From assembly GCA_028724185.1 (NCBI GenBank), contig JAQYDN010000002.1, positions 82,979 to 146,978 on the forward strand: DNA of 64,000 bases. The letters are read 5' to 3'. Both the position numbers and the translations under genes were made by a program. Shown piece by piece: positions 53,965 through 63,090 of the stretch (its first letter is position 1; every line of letters begins with the position of its first letter). Origin of the DNA: Bacillota bacterium. Lineage in GTDB: Bacteria > Bacillota > Clostridia > Tissierellales > Peptoniphilaceae. A model generated the notes under the pieces. That model was not told where the DNA came from, did no database searches, and saw nothing but the letters and a program-made list of their open reading frames with translations.

Positions 53965-55323
53965 TTAATTCTTAAAGCTGTGGATGGGAGCCGGAATAAA
54001 TCCGCCCCGCTCTGCAAAGAGACTACAGTCGTTGTCGTGCATCGGCATGATGGGCGTCTCGCCCAAGAGGCCGCCGAAGACCGCCTTATCGCCGACGCCC
54101 TTTCCGTGGACGGGAATGACGCGCACGGCCGTGGTCTTGCTGTTGACGATACCGATCATCGCCTCGTCGGCGATCATCCCCGTTATGGTCGAAGGCTTCG
54201 TGTCGCCCGGAATCGCGATCATGTCGAGCCCTACCGAACAGACACAGGTCATCGCCTCGAGCTTGTCGATCGCAATGCTTCCCGTCGTCGCGGCCGCGAT
54301 CATCCCCTCGTCTTCGGAGACGGGAATAAACGCGCCGCTAAGTCCTCCGACGTGGGAAGAGGCATTGATGCCGCCTTTTTTAACCGCGTCGTTTAACATC
54401 GCAAGCGCCGCGGTCGTGCCGTGGCCGCCGACGGTGCCGATGCCGATCTCTTCGAGAATGCGCGCCACGCTGTCGCCGACTGCGGGCGTCGGGGCGAGGG
54501 ACAAGTCGATCGAACCGAAGGGCGCATCCAAGCGCTCCGCGATCTCGCGACCGACGAGTTCGCCCATGCGCGTGATCTTAAAGGTCATCTCGCTGATACA
54601 CTGCGAGACCTCCTCAAACGGACGTCCCCTGTACTTTTCGAGCGCGGTCTTGACGACCCCGGGACCTGAGATGCCGATGTGCAGGACGTGATCGGCGAGT
54701 CCCACCCCGTGGAAGGCGCCCGCCATAAAGGGGTTATCCTCGACGGCGTTTGCAAAGACGACGAGCTTCGCACAAGCGATCGAATCGGCGTCTTTCGACA
54801 GTTCCGAGGCCTTTACGATCGCATCGCCCATCAGGCGGACCGCGTCCATGTTAAGCCCCGACTTGCTGGTGCCGACATTCACCGAAGCACAGACCTTTTC
54901 CGTCGTCGAGAGCGCTTTAGGGATCGCCTCGATTAAATGGCGCTCCGATTCCGTCATGCCGTGGTGGACGAGCGCCGAAAAACCGCCGATAAAGTCGACG
55001 CCGATTTTAATCGCCGCCGCGTCGAGCGCCTCGGCGATTTTGACGAAGTCCTCGGGCGTGCCGTGCGGCAGAAGAAGCGACACCGGCGTCACCGAAATCC
55101 GCTTGTTGACGATCGAGACGCCGTACTTCGCGCCGACCGCATCGGCCGTCTCGACGAGGTCGGCTCCGAGCGTCGTAACTTTTTTATACACCTTCTCCGC
55201 CACGACGTCGACGTCCTCGGAGACACAATCGAGCAGAGAAATACCCAACGTCGAGGTACGAATGTCCAAATTTTCGTGCTCGAGCATATGTATGGTTTCT
55301 AAAATTGACGAAGTATTCAACAC
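53965..55323 (-). CDS. PFL-family protein (DUF711/UPF0210)
   Basis: A 452-residue cytoplasmic protein of the DUF711 family, which is related in fold to pyruvate formate-lyase-type barrels but has no proven reaction. Typical segments are [40 protein letters not shown] and the end [20 protein letters not shown]. No glycyl-radical motif is present. The start is a GTG at 55323 with AAAGGA upstream. It follows the ACT-domain gene by 10 bp; this pair is conserved in many Bacillota and archaea, so the ACT protein probably controls or partners it. Confidence 0.92.
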   Translation of the reverse strand: MLNTSSILETIHMLEHENLDIRTSTLGISLLDCVSEDVDVVAEKVYKKVTTLGADLVETADAVGAKYGVSIVNKRISVTPVSLLLPHGTPEDFVKIAEALDAAAIKIGVDFIGGFSALVHHGMTESERHLIEAIPKALSTTEKVCASVNVGTSKSGLNMDAVRLMGDAIVKASELSKDADSIACAKLVVFANAVEDNPFMAGAFHGVGLADHVLHIGISGPGVVKTALEKYRGRPFEEVSQCISEMTFKITRMGELVGREIAERLDAPFGSIDLSLAPTPAVGDSVARILEEIGIGTVGGHGTTAALAMLNDAVKKGGINASSHVGGLSGAFIPVSEDEGMIAAATTGSIAIDKLEAMTCVCSVGLDMIAIPGDTKPSTITGMIADEAMIGIVNSKTTAVRVIPVHGKGVGDKAVFGGLLGETPIMPMHDNDCSLFAERGGFIPAPIHSFKN

Positions 55324-55333
55324 ATGGTCCTTT

Positions 55334-55603
55334 CTAAATATGGTGCATGCGACTGAAAAGCGCCGCGTGCTGCATGCGAATATCCAACCCCAACGACTCC
55401 CCGAGCGCGGTGTAGTCGCCGACGACGTTCTCGAGCGCGAAGTTTTCGTCCTCGTGTTCGACCACGACGATCATCGTAAAATACGAGTCGACGATCGTTT
55501 GGCTGATGTCTAAAATATTGAACCCGTGTTTCGCCAATAATTGCGTTACCTGATAGACGATACCGATTCGATCGTGTCCCAAGACACTGACAACTGCTTT
55601 CAT
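55334..55603 (-). CDS. ACT-domain protein (UPF0237)
   Basis: An 89-residue single ACT domain ([20 protein letters not shown], then [14 protein letters not shown]), the UPF0237 family related to GcvR-type proteins. It probably binds an amino acid and acts on the DUF711 protein encoded immediately downstream. The start follows AAGGAGG. Confidence 0.92.
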   Translation of the reverse strand: MKAVVSVLGHDRIGIVYQVTQLLAKHGFNILDISQTIVDSYFTMIVVVEHEDENFALENVVGDYTALGESLGLDIRMQHAALFSRMHHI

Positions 55604-55688
55604 TCAATCCCTCCTTACTGTCGTTTATTATACCATAGAGTCTTCACCTCTCGGCCGCGCATCACTTGAATTTTCAAATCTTCTCGCG

Positions 55689-55717
55689 AAAAAAAGTTCT
55701 CTCTCGAGAACTTTTTT
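55689..55717 (-). terminator. Terminator of the riboflavin operon
   Basis: AAAAAGTTCTC-TCTC-GAGAACTTTTTT after the ribH stop on the minus strand. Confidence 0.92.
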
Positions 55718-55737
55718 AATCGATGCGATGTATTTGT

Positions 55738-56202
55738 CTATTTCATATTCCGGAACAGATCGACCATTTCGAGCACGCTCATCGCCGTGTCGTAGCCTTT
55801 GTTTCCGCTCTTCGTCCCGGCGCGTTCGATCGCCTGTTCGATGTTTTCGGTGGTGACGATGCCGAAGCCGACCGGCAGGCCGGTATCGAGCGAGACCTTG
55901 GCGATCCCCTTCGATACTTCGTTGCATACGTAGTCGTAGTGCGACGTCGCCCCGCGAATCACAGCGCCCAGACAGATGACGCCGTCATAGTCGCCCGATT
56001 GCGCGAGCTTTTGAGCCGCGAGGGGAATTTCAAAGGCGCCGGGCACCTTGACGAGGGTAATGTCGTCGTCGTCGACCTCGTGCCTTATAAGACAGTCGCG
56101 CGCGCCGTCGACGAGTTTCGATGTAATAAAGTCGTTAAACCGACTGACGACGATGGCAAATTTTCTACCCCTACCCGTCAGCATACCTTCTATCGTGTTC
56201 AT
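55738..56202 (-). CDS. ribH: 6,7-dimethyl-8-ribityllumazine synthase
   Basis: RibH condenses 3,4-dihydroxy-2-butanone-4-phosphate with the aminouracil intermediate to give lumazine. The 154-residue protein has [44 protein letters not shown] and [13 protein letters not shown]. The ATG at 56202 has AAGGAGG upstream and forms an ATGA overlap with ribBA; the ORF-track start adds 14 residues of ribBA tail. It is the last gene of the operon. Confidence 0.96.
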   Translation of the reverse strand: MNTIEGMLTGRGRKFAIVVSRFNDFITSKLVDGARDCLIRHEVDDDDITLVKVPGAFEIPLAAQKLAQSGDYDGVICLGAVIRGATSHYDYVCNEVSKGIAKVSLDTGLPVGFGIVTTENIEQAIERAGTKSGNKGYDTAMSVLEMVDLFRNMK

Positions 56203-57440
56203 TGTCGTGCCTCCTTGGTCGCATGGTTCGAATGGCAATCGCATTCAAATTCGCGTAAATAGTGTTTCATTTTCTTCGCCTTGGTCTCCAGGTAAAAGTG
56301 ATCCATCTCCTGAGATTGGATCTCGATCGGGACGCGTTCGACGATCTCCAGACCGTATTGCTTTAAGTGATAGACCTTGTCCGGGTTGTTCGTAAGAAGA
56401 CGCATCTTCGTCACGCCGAGATCCCTTAAAATTTGCGCGCCGATGTAATACTCGCGCGCGTCTTCGGGAAAACCGAGCGCGATGTTCGCCTCGACGGTAT
56501 CCATCCCCTGATCTTGAAGGGCGTAGGCCTTCAACTTGTTCAACAGACCGATTCCCCGTCCCTCCTGACGCATGTAGAGGACGACGCCCGTGCCTTCTTC
56601 TTCGATCTGCATCATGGCGCGCTGCAGTTGATCGCCGCAGTCGCAACGCATCGAGCCGAAGGCGTCGCCTGTGAGACATTCGGAGTGAACGCGCGTCAAA
56701 ATTTCTTTACCTGGCTCGATATCGCCCTTGACGAGTGCGACGTGGTGCTCCCCGTTTAACAGATTGCGATAGCCGATCGCCTTGAAATTTCCGTATCTCG
56801 TCGGCATCTTCGCCTCGGCGACCCGTTCGATCAAGCGATCGTGCGTCTTCCGGTACTCCCGCAACATCTCGATATTGATCAAGGGCACGTCCAGTGCCGT
56901 CGCGAGTTCGCGAATACGGTCGCGCTTCATCATCTCGCCGTTATCTTCCATAATTTCACAGCAAAGTCCGGCCTGGGTGAGGCCCGCGAGACGCATCAAA
57001 TCGACCGTCGCCTCGGTATGGCCGTCCCGCTCGAGTACCCCGCCCGGTTTGGCGACGAGCGGGAACATGTGCCCGGGGCGTCTGAAGTCGTCCGGCTTCG
57101 CGTCGGGATCGGCGATCTTTCGAGCGGTAAACGCCCGTTCCACCGCGCTGATCCCCGTCGTCGTCTCGACGTGGTCCACCGAAACCGTAAAGGCCGTCTC
57201 GTGGTTATCCGTGTTGTCGCTCACCATCGGCGGCAAGTGCAGACGCTTTGCGATCTCGGCGCTGATCGGCATACAGATCAACCCCTTCGCATAGCTCGCC
57301 ATAATATTTAACTGTTCGGTCGTACACGTCTCGGCGGCGACGATCATGTCGCCTTCATTTTCCCGATCTTCCGCGTCGAGGGCGATAATCATCTTACCCG
57401 CTCTCAACGCATCCAACGCTTCTTCAACTGTATTCCACAT
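56199..57440 (-). CDS. ribBA: Bifunctional 3,4-dihydroxy-2-butanone-4-phosphate synthase / GTP cyclohydrolase II
   Basis: The 413-residue fusion has the RibB domain (about 1-200: [42 protein letters not shown]) and the RibA domain (about 205-400) with its zinc ligands in [20 protein letters not shown] and [11 protein letters not shown]. It supplies both starting branches of riboflavin synthesis. It lies 9 bp after ribE. An ORF in another frame covers its tail and is a shadow. Confidence 0.96.
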   Translation of the reverse strand: MWNTVEEALDALRAGKMIIALDAEDRENEGDMIVAAETCTTEQLNIMASYAKGLICMPISAEIAKRLHLPPMVSDNTDNHETAFTVSVDHVETTTGISAVERAFTARKIADPDAKPDDFRRPGHMFPLVAKPGGVLERDGHTEATVDLMRLAGLTQAGLCCEIMEDNGEMMKRDRIRELATALDVPLINIEMLREYRKTHDRLIERVAEAKMPTRYGNFKAIGYRNLLNGEHHVALVKGDIEPGKEILTRVHSECLTGDAFGSMRCDCGDQLQRAMMQIEEEGTGVVLYMRQEGRGIGLLNKLKAYALQDQGMDTVEANIALGFPEDAREYYIGAQILRDLGVTKMRLLTNNPDKVYHLKQYGLEIVERVPIEIQSQEMDHFYLETKAKKMKHYLREFECDCHSNHATKEARQ

Positions 57441-57449
57441 GATAGCCTC

Positions 57450-58088
57450 CTAAAAGCCGTTTTTCCTTAAAAAATCCAAATCGATTCCCTTAGACTCTTC
57501 TTCCCATTCCTGCTGCCGTAATATATATTTCCCGACGATGTCAAACTCCACCGTCAGCGCGTCGCCCGCTTTCAAATCGCCAAGATTAGTCGATCGGAGC
57601 GTCTCGGGGATCAGCGATACCGAAAAGCCCGCCCGTCCGGCGCGGGCGACGGTCAAACTGACGCCGTTTAAACCCACCGATCCCTGCGGAACGTAGTAGG
57701 GAAAGTAACGCTCCTCCACCTCGATCGACATAATATAGCCGCCTTCGTCGGGTTCGATCCCCGCGAGTTTTCCGCGCGTATCGACGTGTCCTTGAAGAAT
57801 ATGGCCGCCCATGCGCGTCGTGGGAAGTAGCGCCCGCTCGAGATTGACGCGACTGCCGGAAGCCAATCGGTCGAGCCCCGACTTCTTCGCCGTCACCGTC
57901 ATCATATCGGCGCAAAATCCCGATTCCGTGATCCGCGTAACCGTGAGGCAAACGCCGTTGGTCGAGATCGAATCGCCGATTTGCGTTCCCTCCATCACCT
58001 TCTCGGCCGCGACCTCGACCTCGATCTTTTGGCCGCGCCGATCGATGCGCGCGATACGCCCGACCTCTTCTACGATTCCCGTGAACAT
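57450..58088 (-). CDS. ribE: Riboflavin synthase, alpha subunit
   Basis: Riboflavin synthase dismutates two lumazines into riboflavin. The 212-residue protein is two lumazine-binding beta-barrel repeats: MFTGIVEEVGRIARIDRRGQ starts the first, and GHILQGHVDTRGKL the second. The ATG at 58088 has AAGGAG upstream; it overlaps the end of ribD by 19 bp. Confidence 0.95.
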   Translation of the reverse strand: MFTGIVEEVGRIARIDRRGQKIEVEVAAEKVMEGTQIGDSISTNGVCLTVTRITESGFCADMMTVTAKKSGLDRLASGSRVNLERALLPTTRMGGHILQGHVDTRGKLAGIEPDEGGYIMSIEVEERYFPYYVPQGSVGLNGVSLTVARAGRAGFSVSLIPETLRSTNLGDLKAGDALTVEFDIVGKYILRQQEWEEESKGIDLDFLRKNGF

Positions 58089-59158
58089 GACCGCACTCCT
58101 TGAATACATACGTCGGGGCCCAAGCGCATCACGTCGACGATCTCGAAGTCCTTTCGGTCGGCCAAACGCTCGATGCCCTCTCCGACGACCGCCTCTTTGC
58201 CGCCGCCGAAAATACTCGGCGCCATGTAGAGCACAAAGGCGTCCACGAAATTTCCGTCGATCAGGCTGCCGTGGAGCTTGCCGCCTCCCTCGACCAGGAC
58301 GTGGCCGATAAATTGATTGGCGTAGAGGTCGGCCAAGACGTCGTCAAGCGGCAACTCCCCGTCGCGCTCCTCGATCGTCACGACGACGATCTCGCGCGCG
58401 CGGAGCGTCTCCTGCTTCTTGTCGTCCATATGCGACGTATAGACGATCGTCTTTTGCGTCCCGTCGTAGACGTTCGCGTCCTCGTCGATCACGCCGCGGC
58501 GATCCAGGATGATGCGCGCGGGTTGCACGCCCACGCCGCTTCGGTTGGTCAACCTCGGGTTGTCCTGGAGCACCGTCCCCGTTCCGACTAAAATACCGTC
58601 GACGCGACCTCTGAGCAGATGGCCGTCCAGGCGGGCTTCCTCGCCCGTAATCCACTTGCTCTCTCCGGTCTTGGTCGCGATCTTTCCGTCGAGCGTCGTC
58701 GCGTATTTCGCCGTGACGTAGGGCCGCTTCGTCAAAATACTCGTAAAGAAGGGGCGATTCAACACGAGACACGCCTCCTTCATCACCCCTGTCCTCACTT
58801 CGAGGCCGGCCCGTTCCAAGATGTAGACGCCGCGTCCCGCGACCTTGGGGTTCGGATCGAGCGTGCCGATCACGACGCGCTTAATCCCCGACTTGATGAT
58901 CGCCTTGACACAAGGCGGCGTCTTTCCGTAGTGAGAACAGGGTTCCAAGTTGACGTAGATCGTCGCGTCTTTCGGATCTTCGGACGCATTTTTCAGACAG
59001 TCCACCTCGGCGTGGTCGTGACCGAAGCCGTGGTGCCAACCTTCTCCGATCACCTTTCCGTCCTTGACTAAGACGGCGCCGACGACGGGGTTGGGGCCCG
59101 TTCGCCCTCTTCCCCGCTTCGCCAATGAAATCGCGCGTCTCATATATTGCTCATCCAT
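58070..59158 (-). CDS. ribD: Bifunctional diaminohydroxyphosphoribosylaminopyrimidine deaminase / 5-amino-6-(5-phosphoribosylamino)uracil reductase
   Basis: The 362-residue protein has an N-terminal zinc deaminase (GHDHAEVDCLKNASED and EPCSHYGKTPPC, the HAE and PCxxxxxxPxC motifs) and a C-terminal reductase domain (KYATTLDGKIATKTGESKWI, VLVEGGGKLHGSLI). It carries out the two middle steps of riboflavin synthesis. The ATG at 59158 has GGGAGG directly upstream, immediately after the riboswitch terminator. It is the first gene of ribD-ribE-ribBA-ribH. Confidence 0.95.
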   Translation of the reverse strand: MDEQYMRRAISLAKRGRGRTGPNPVVGAVLVKDGKVIGEGWHHGFGHDHAEVDCLKNASEDPKDATIYVNLEPCSHYGKTPPCVKAIIKSGIKRVVIGTLDPNPKVAGRGVYILERAGLEVRTGVMKEACLVLNRPFFTSILTKRPYVTAKYATTLDGKIATKTGESKWITGEEARLDGHLLRGRVDGILVGTGTVLQDNPRLTNRSGVGVQPARIILDRRGVIDEDANVYDGTQKTIVYTSHMDDKKQETLRAREIVVVTIEERDGELPLDDVLADLYANQFIGHVLVEGGGKLHGSLIDGNFVDAFVLYMAPSIFGGGKEAVVGEGIERLADRKDFEIVDVMRLGPDVCIQGVRSCSRES

Positions 59159-59170
59159 AAATCCTCCCAT

Positions 59171-59196
59171 AAAAAAACCGAAGCGCGACGCTTCGG
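59171..59196 (-). terminator. Intrinsic terminator of the FMN riboswitch
   Basis: On the minus strand CCGAAGCG-TCG-CGCTTCGG-T7: an 8-bp perfect stem and T-run a few bases before the ribD ribosome binding site. Its 5' arm can instead pair with the aptamer 5' strand. Confidence 0.93.
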
Positions 59197-59232
59197 AGAT
59201 CCATTCAAAGAAGACAACTTTTCGTTGTCTGA

Positions 59233-59344
59233 CATTCTTCTCTCATCCGGACTATACCGTCGGTATCGGAATTGCACCGATTCAATCATACGACTTGTGG
59301 ACTTTACCACCGGTGAGGAATTGCACCTCGCCCCGAAGAACCTT
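59233..59344 (-). ncRNA. FMN riboswitch aptamer (RFN element)
   Basis: Read on the minus strand, the conserved RFN blocks occur in order: GGTTCTTCGGGGC, ACCGGTGGTAAAGTCC, a variable arm, GGTGCAATTCCGATACC, GACGGTATAGTCCGGATG and GAGAAGAAT closing P1. It binds FMN and controls ribDEBAH transcription, which follows directly. A small hairpin (AGACAAC/GTTGTCT) and the terminator lie between it and ribD. FMN binding should favour the terminator. Confidence 0.97.
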
Positions 59345-59380
59345 ATTTAATTTAATTATAGGAAATGTTTTCCTGTGATT

Positions 59381-59409
59381 ATGATAGCACGATAACATGC
59401 ACTTGTAAA
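59381..59409 (-). promoter_or_regulatory. Promoter of the riboflavin operon
   Basis: On the minus strand TTTACA and TATCAT are separated by 17 bp and end about 37 bp before the aptamer begins. A second TATAAT close to the aptamer lacks a -35. Confidence 0.68.
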
Positions 59410-59500
59410 GTCTCTTTTCTCGCTTGGGCGACGGCGCGCGTCTCCCGCCCCGAGATATAGGCGGCGGATGCATCTTTTTCTCTTTTTATTTATAATTTCT

Positions 59501-59528
59501 TGTAATACATGGCGGTCTTATGCGTATT
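59501..59528 (+). promoter_or_regulatory. ECF-type promoter candidate for the sigma factor gene
   Basis: TGTAAT and CGTATT are 16 bp apart, the shape of ECF promoters (TGnAAC-N16-CGTnT). A plain TATAAT also occurs at 59491-59496. Autoregulation is inference. Confidence 0.45.
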
Positions 59529-59560
59529 AACTGGTGAAAGACACACAAGGAGGTGATTAT

Positions 59561-60109
59561 ATGGACCTGACCGAACAAACCCGAAGTACCCCGATTGCCG
59601 CGGAAGCCCTCGCATTCGAGACCGTTTACGAACAATACTTTACACGCGTCTTTAAATTCGTCTCCTATCGGCTCTCCGATCGGGACGCGGCGCAGGACGT
59701 CACGTCGGACATCTTTCAAAAAGTATACCTGAACCTTGCCTCTTACGACGAGGATCTCGGCTCCTTCGACGTTTGGATCTTCACCATCGCGCGAAATACG
59801 CTGAACGATTACTATCGAAGGCGCTCCAAAAGACGTTGGATCCCGCTCTTTAAATTAAACGATTCGCTCCCATCCTCGGAAGATGTGGGCGAACACATCG
59901 AACGGGAAGAGGAGCGGGCGCACCTGCACTCCCTCGTCCAACAATTAAAACCGCGCGATCGGATGATTTTAAGCTACAAATTCGGCGCCGAACTGTCGAA
60001 TGGAGCCATCGCCGAACTGATGGACTTGGAACCGGGCCACGTCGCCGTCATCGTCCATCGCTTACTGAAACAGCTGAAAAAAGATATGGAGGATTACTAT
60101 GAAACGTAA
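59561..60109 (+). CDS. ECF-like sigma-70 factor
   Basis: A 182-residue sigma factor with region 2 (YEQYFTRVFKFVSYRLSDRD, DIFQKVYLNLASYDED, WIFTIARNTLNDYYRRRSKR) and region 4 (LKPRDRMILSYKFGAELSNG, IAELMDLEPGHVAVIVHRLL), without regions 1.1 or 3. This is a typical extracytoplasmic-function factor. The ATG at 59561 follows AAGGAGGTGAT, one of the strongest ribosome binding sites here. It overlaps the next gene, its probable anti-sigma factor, by 11 bp. Confidence 0.9.
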   Translation: MDLTEQTRSTPIAAEALAFETVYEQYFTRVFKFVSYRLSDRDAAQDVTSDIFQKVYLNLASYDEDLGSFDVWIFTIARNTLNDYYRRRSKRRWIPLFKLNDSLPSSEDVGEHIEREEERAHLHSLVQQLKPRDRMILSYKFGAELSNGAIAELMDLEPGHVAVIVHRLLKQLKKDMEDYYET

Positions 60110-60959
60110 CGATCCCTCTTCCGTCGACAGCTATTCGGAAGAACAACTCATCAAAGATTTAAAAAACCTGCACGCGCCTACCCGCGTCGATAAACAGGAG
60201 GTCTCAAAGCGTATGAAACAAAAGAAAAAGCAATCCTTTAAAAAGCCCGCCATCGCGAGCGTCGCGGCGCTGCTCATCCTCACCTTGCCCTTTACGAGCT
60301 TCGGCGAAGGCATCTACGATACCATTCGTCAAGTCGTTACCCCGTCGAAAAGCATCGTCGTCAACGAGGAAAAGTCGAATGTCGATACGAATACATTGGC
60401 CTTCCCCGAGGAATTAAAGGGCAAGCTCTTCGACAAAAACGGCAACGAAATGAAGAGCGTCAAGCAATTAGAAAAAATGGAGGCCGTCTACAACGCCGAC
60501 GGACAAGAGATCGACAGCATCAGCTATGACGAAAACGGCGGCGTTCACCTTCAACTCAAAAAAGATCGCGGCGAGGACGACTACGCCGTGCACGCCCCCG
60601 TCGAAAAACTCGCCTCGCGACTTACCTTTACCCCGCTCGTGCTGAGCGAACCCTACGCCTACCAATGTAGTTATCTGTTTACCGACGAGCCCACGACCGA
60701 TACCGCCGCCTTCCTCTATACGACCGAAGACGGAAGAGAAATCTACATCGACGAACGCGTCGCGACGCGCGAAAACGCGTACGAGACCGGGAGCGATGAA
60801 AAAATCGAAGAAATCAATCGAGACGGCGTCAAGCTCATCGTCCAGGGCTCGTCCCTCTACTTCGAGCGCGACGACCTCTTGGTCAGCCTCAACGCAAAAG
60901 GTGCGGATAAAGACGAACTCCTCGCCATGTACGATCATTTAGCACCGCTTCAACAATAG
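60099..60959 (+). CDS. Membrane-anchored anti-sigma factor candidate (DUF4367-like C-terminus)
   Basis: A 286-residue protein with a cytoplasmic N-terminus (about 1-48, ending in the basic KRMKQKKKQSFKK), one transmembrane helix (about 50-68) and a large outside domain. The outside part holds a repeat-like stretch (KLFDKNGNEM, then VYNADGQEID) and ends with VKLIVQGSSLYFERDDLLVS, resembling the DUF4367 domain common in clostridial anti-sigma factors. No HxxxCxxC zinc anti-sigma motif is seen. The anti-sigma role follows from the 11-bp overlap with the sigma gene and the topology. Confidence 0.72.
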   Translation: MKRNDPSSVDSYSEEQLIKDLKNLHAPTRVDKQEVSKRMKQKKKQSFKKPAIASVAALLILTLPFTSFGEGIYDTIRQVVTPSKSIVVNEEKSNVDTNTLAFPEELKGKLFDKNGNEMKSVKQLEKMEAVYNADGQEIDSISYDENGGVHLQLKKDRGEDDYAVHAPVEKLASRLTFTPLVLSEPYAYQCSYLFTDEPTTDTAAFLYTTEDGREIYIDERVATRENAYETGSDEKIEEINRDGVKLIVQGSSLYFERDDLLVSLNAKGADKDELLAMYDHLAPLQQ

Positions 60960-60974
60960 AACATATCATGCTAT

Positions 60975-61017
60975 AAAAAAATCCATGGAGGACGCCTGCT
61001 ATCCTCCATGGATTTTT
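60975..61017. terminator. Bidirectional terminator between the anti-sigma and TraX genes
   Basis: AAAAAAATCCATGGAGGA and TCCTCCATGGATTTTT form a long stem between convergent genes. Confidence 0.92.
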
Positions 61018-61049
61018 CTTTGCTTTGTTGAGATATCCGACATAAACCG

Positions 61050-61799
61050 TCATGCGATCGCGATACGTATCAGCCCCAAGATCAATAAGTGCGCGGGGTA
61101 AAACGCGTAGAAGAACCACTTTGAAAAAGTCCTCCATTTATCGGCCCGCTTGCCGTTATATAAGTACAAAATACATAGCGCCGCAAGCCCCGTTCCGGCC
61201 ATACCCAAGAGGGTAAATGCGATATTTTGACTCGCCGGAAAATGACTCCTCCCTCCGAGAAAATTCATGGCACCGAATAAGAGCGTCGCGACGAGAAAGG
61301 CTATTTTTGTCTTTCTCTCGGAATGTCTCGCCCATATAAACAAAAGCGTATAGACCGGCGCCAAAATAGCCCAGGAACACAACGTACTTAATAAAATCGC
61401 TCCGATCGCGGCAACGACTTTTACAAAATTATTTTGACACACGTCAAAAACCCATATGAGACCGAAACACAGAGCGAGCGTAAACATCATATTTAAGTTA
61501 TACGGTTCGATGATGCCCTCTTCCGCAAAAGCCATGCAATACGGTATCTGCGAGATGATGCCGAAGATCAAGAGTCGCAATATGTATTTTTTTCGTGAAC
61601 GCGTATAGTCGTAACCCTCGACGAGAAAATAAATCATCGCAATCGCCGTAAAATACCCGACGGCTAAAAACAGTTCGCAAAGCCACGTCCCCGTTTCTAA
61701 AAAGATATTTGCGATGTGATTGAGTAACATCGTAAACATCGCTATATACTTAATGGCATCCCGGTTTAAGGGCCTCTCCTCCACATTTGCTTCGATCAT
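61050..61799 (-). CDS. TraX-family membrane protein
   Basis: A 249-residue protein with about eight hydrophobic segments and the TraX signature near the N-terminus (LNRDAIKYIAMFTMLLNHIA, then FFTAIA-like MIYFLVEGYDYTRSRKKY). TraX of F plasmid acetylates pilin; chromosomal homologues in Bacillota are membrane acyltransferase-like proteins of unknown substrate. The start follows AAGGGG. No conjugation genes are near, so it is not evidence of a mobile element. Confidence 0.85.
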   Translation of the reverse strand: MIEANVEERPLNRDAIKYIAMFTMLLNHIANIFLETGTWLCELFLAVGYFTAIAMIYFLVEGYDYTRSRKKYILRLLIFGIISQIPYCMAFAEEGIIEPYNLNMMFTLALCFGLIWVFDVCQNNFVKVVAAIGAILLSTLCSWAILAPVYTLLFIWARHSERKTKIAFLVATLLFGAMNFLGGRSHFPASQNIAFTLLGMAGTGLAALCILYLYNGKRADKWRTFSKWFFYAFYPAHLLILGLIRIAIA

Positions 61800-62000
61800 G
61801 CTTTCACCCCTTCTATGTACGCTCCGGCATATATCGCCTTCACTACCCGCGACTATCGTACCGCACTATGTGCTTCCTTTTTCAATCATAGGCTATGCGA
61901 TATCTCTTGTCACCGCCGATACACAAAACTTAGTCTCAACGACGACGTTCTTTTACATTCTTCGCCTTACCTACGACTTCGCTTGTCTATACGTCCAAAC
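61800..62000. other. Intergenic region upstream of the TraX gene, no gene seen
   Basis: About 200 bp. Plus-strand ORFs of 93 and 179 residues cross it but have no ribosome binding site and run into the antisense of neighbouring genes. It probably holds the TraX promoter. Confidence 0.45.
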
Positions 62001-62036
62001 AAAAAAGTCCTCCGGGGACACCCCCGATGGACTTTT
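62001..62036 (-). terminator. Terminator downstream of the YhhN-like gene
   Basis: On the minus strand AAAAGTCCATCGGGGG, a short loop, and CCCCGGAGGACTTTTTT form a stem with a T-run. Confidence 0.85.
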
Positions 62037-62082
62037 GCGATGCGCATATGTGATACAGACCTTTCGATTGTCGACGACCGCC

Positions 62083-62751
62083 TTATGTCGCCTTAAGTCC
62101 CCTCCGCGGAGGACCGATGATATGATCCGCCAACAAGATTTGAGACGGCAGGTAAAAGAGCCAAATCAACTTTCTCGAAATCGTCGCTATGAGACCGGGA
62201 CTCAGCACATTGGCCACGCCCACGCAGATATCGCAACCCCAAAAGAGGCAATACGCTAAAGCGAGTTCTCTATTCCCGGAGCGAAACGCCTCCCACGTAT
62301 TGAGGAAAAGAAACAGGCCATACGCGGCGGCGAGCGCCGTTTGCCAAGAGACGTACCGACTCAATAAGAACATAAGGCCGACTCCCGAAATCCCCGCGAA
62401 GTAGAGCGCCCGGTCGTCCTCTCCTCTCTTCCGCTCGACGTATCGAAAGAAGTGCACGACGTTAAAGAAAAAAATCCCCCACTCGTAGCAATCGGTGAAG
62501 AGCAGCAAGTAGTCCGTGAGAATCGTCAAGCCGGCCGCCGCCTTCCACCATCCTCTCTCCGTTTCTCCCCAAAGACACTGCGCGAGAAATAAGAGGACGA
62601 TCGACATAAACTTCAATCCCGACGAAAAGGTCGCATAGCGGAGATAGAAGATATCCAAAAACAGAAAGACCGGCAACAAGAGCGCCAGAAAAAAACAGAG
62701 CCTCCGCCAATATTTATTGTTGTGAAAAGAAAATGAATCCTTCCTCATCAT
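62083..62751 (-). CDS. Membrane protein, YhhN/TMEM86-like architecture
   Basis: A 222-residue protein with seven or eight hydrophobic segments. The order (LKFMSIVLLFLAQCLWG, then LTDYLLLFTDCYEWGIFFFNVVHF, and an end WLFYLPSQILLADH) resembles YhhN/TMEM86 lysoplasmalogenase-like proteins, which have a similarly placed aspartate after a membrane segment and a YLPSQ-like C-terminus. The similarity is by eye and weak. The first two codons are ATG ATG after AAGAAGG. It is monocistronic, between a terminator and the GNAT remnant. Confidence 0.6.
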   Translation of the reverse strand: MMRKDSFSFHNNKYWRRLCFFLALLLPVFLFLDIFYLRYATFSSGLKFMSIVLLFLAQCLWGETERGWWKAAAGLTILTDYLLLFTDCYEWGIFFFNVVHFFRYVERKRGEDDRALYFAGISGVGLMFLLSRYVSWQTALAAAYGLFLFLNTWEAFRSGNRELALAYCLFWGCDICVGVANVLSPGLIATISRKLIWLFYLPSQILLADHIIGPPRRGLKAT

Positions 62752-62882
62752 GCCTTCTTTCCGATGGACCGGCTGTCTTCTTTCACGTCCGACTCGTTTT
62801 CGTCTCCTTTATCCGATGCCGGACGCTGCGCCCGAGAAGGAGCAACCCGTCCGCTGCCACACCGCTTTCTCCACTCACTCGC

Positions 62883-63090
62883 CTAATCCGCCGACGAGTC
62901 TTTCTTTAAATCCTTCCGCATGTAAATCACATCGGAAAAGGGATTGTCGTAATAAGGCGGACATTCTTTAAAACCGAACCGTCTATATAAATCAATCGCC
63001 GTCGATTCTGTCTTTTGTTGTGAAATAAGCTTTTATATGCTCTTTATCCCATGCACACAAAAAAAGCAGGGCTTCCTCTATTTTTTCATT
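62883..63090 (-). pseudogene. Remnant of a GNAT acetyltransferase, frameshifted and lacking its N-terminal half
   Basis: Not in the ORF track. On the minus strand one frame (63032 to the TAG at 62883) reads TESTAIDLYRRFGFKECPPY and continues YDNPFSDVIYMRKDL, a classic GNAT C-terminus. It is cut off upstream by a TAA at 63033. The overlapping frame above it (63090-62992) reads EEALLFLCAWDKEHIKAYFT, fitting the preceding GNAT helix and strand, so a frameshift near 63010-63020 joins them. The acetyl-CoA-binding motif and everything before it are missing, replaced by the hsdR end. The C-terminal assignment is firm; the upstream part is less sure. Confidence 0.75.

Noticed and set aside
61050-61799. 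TraX homologue as a sign of a conjugative element
   Set aside because: No relaxase, type IV secretion or integrase genes are visible; TraX-family proteins are common on Bacillota chromosomes.
61720-62259. 179-aa plus-strand ORF between the TraX and YhhN-like genes
   Set aside because: It overlaps the ends of both minus-strand genes and the terminator, has no ribosome binding site, and shows no family resemblance.
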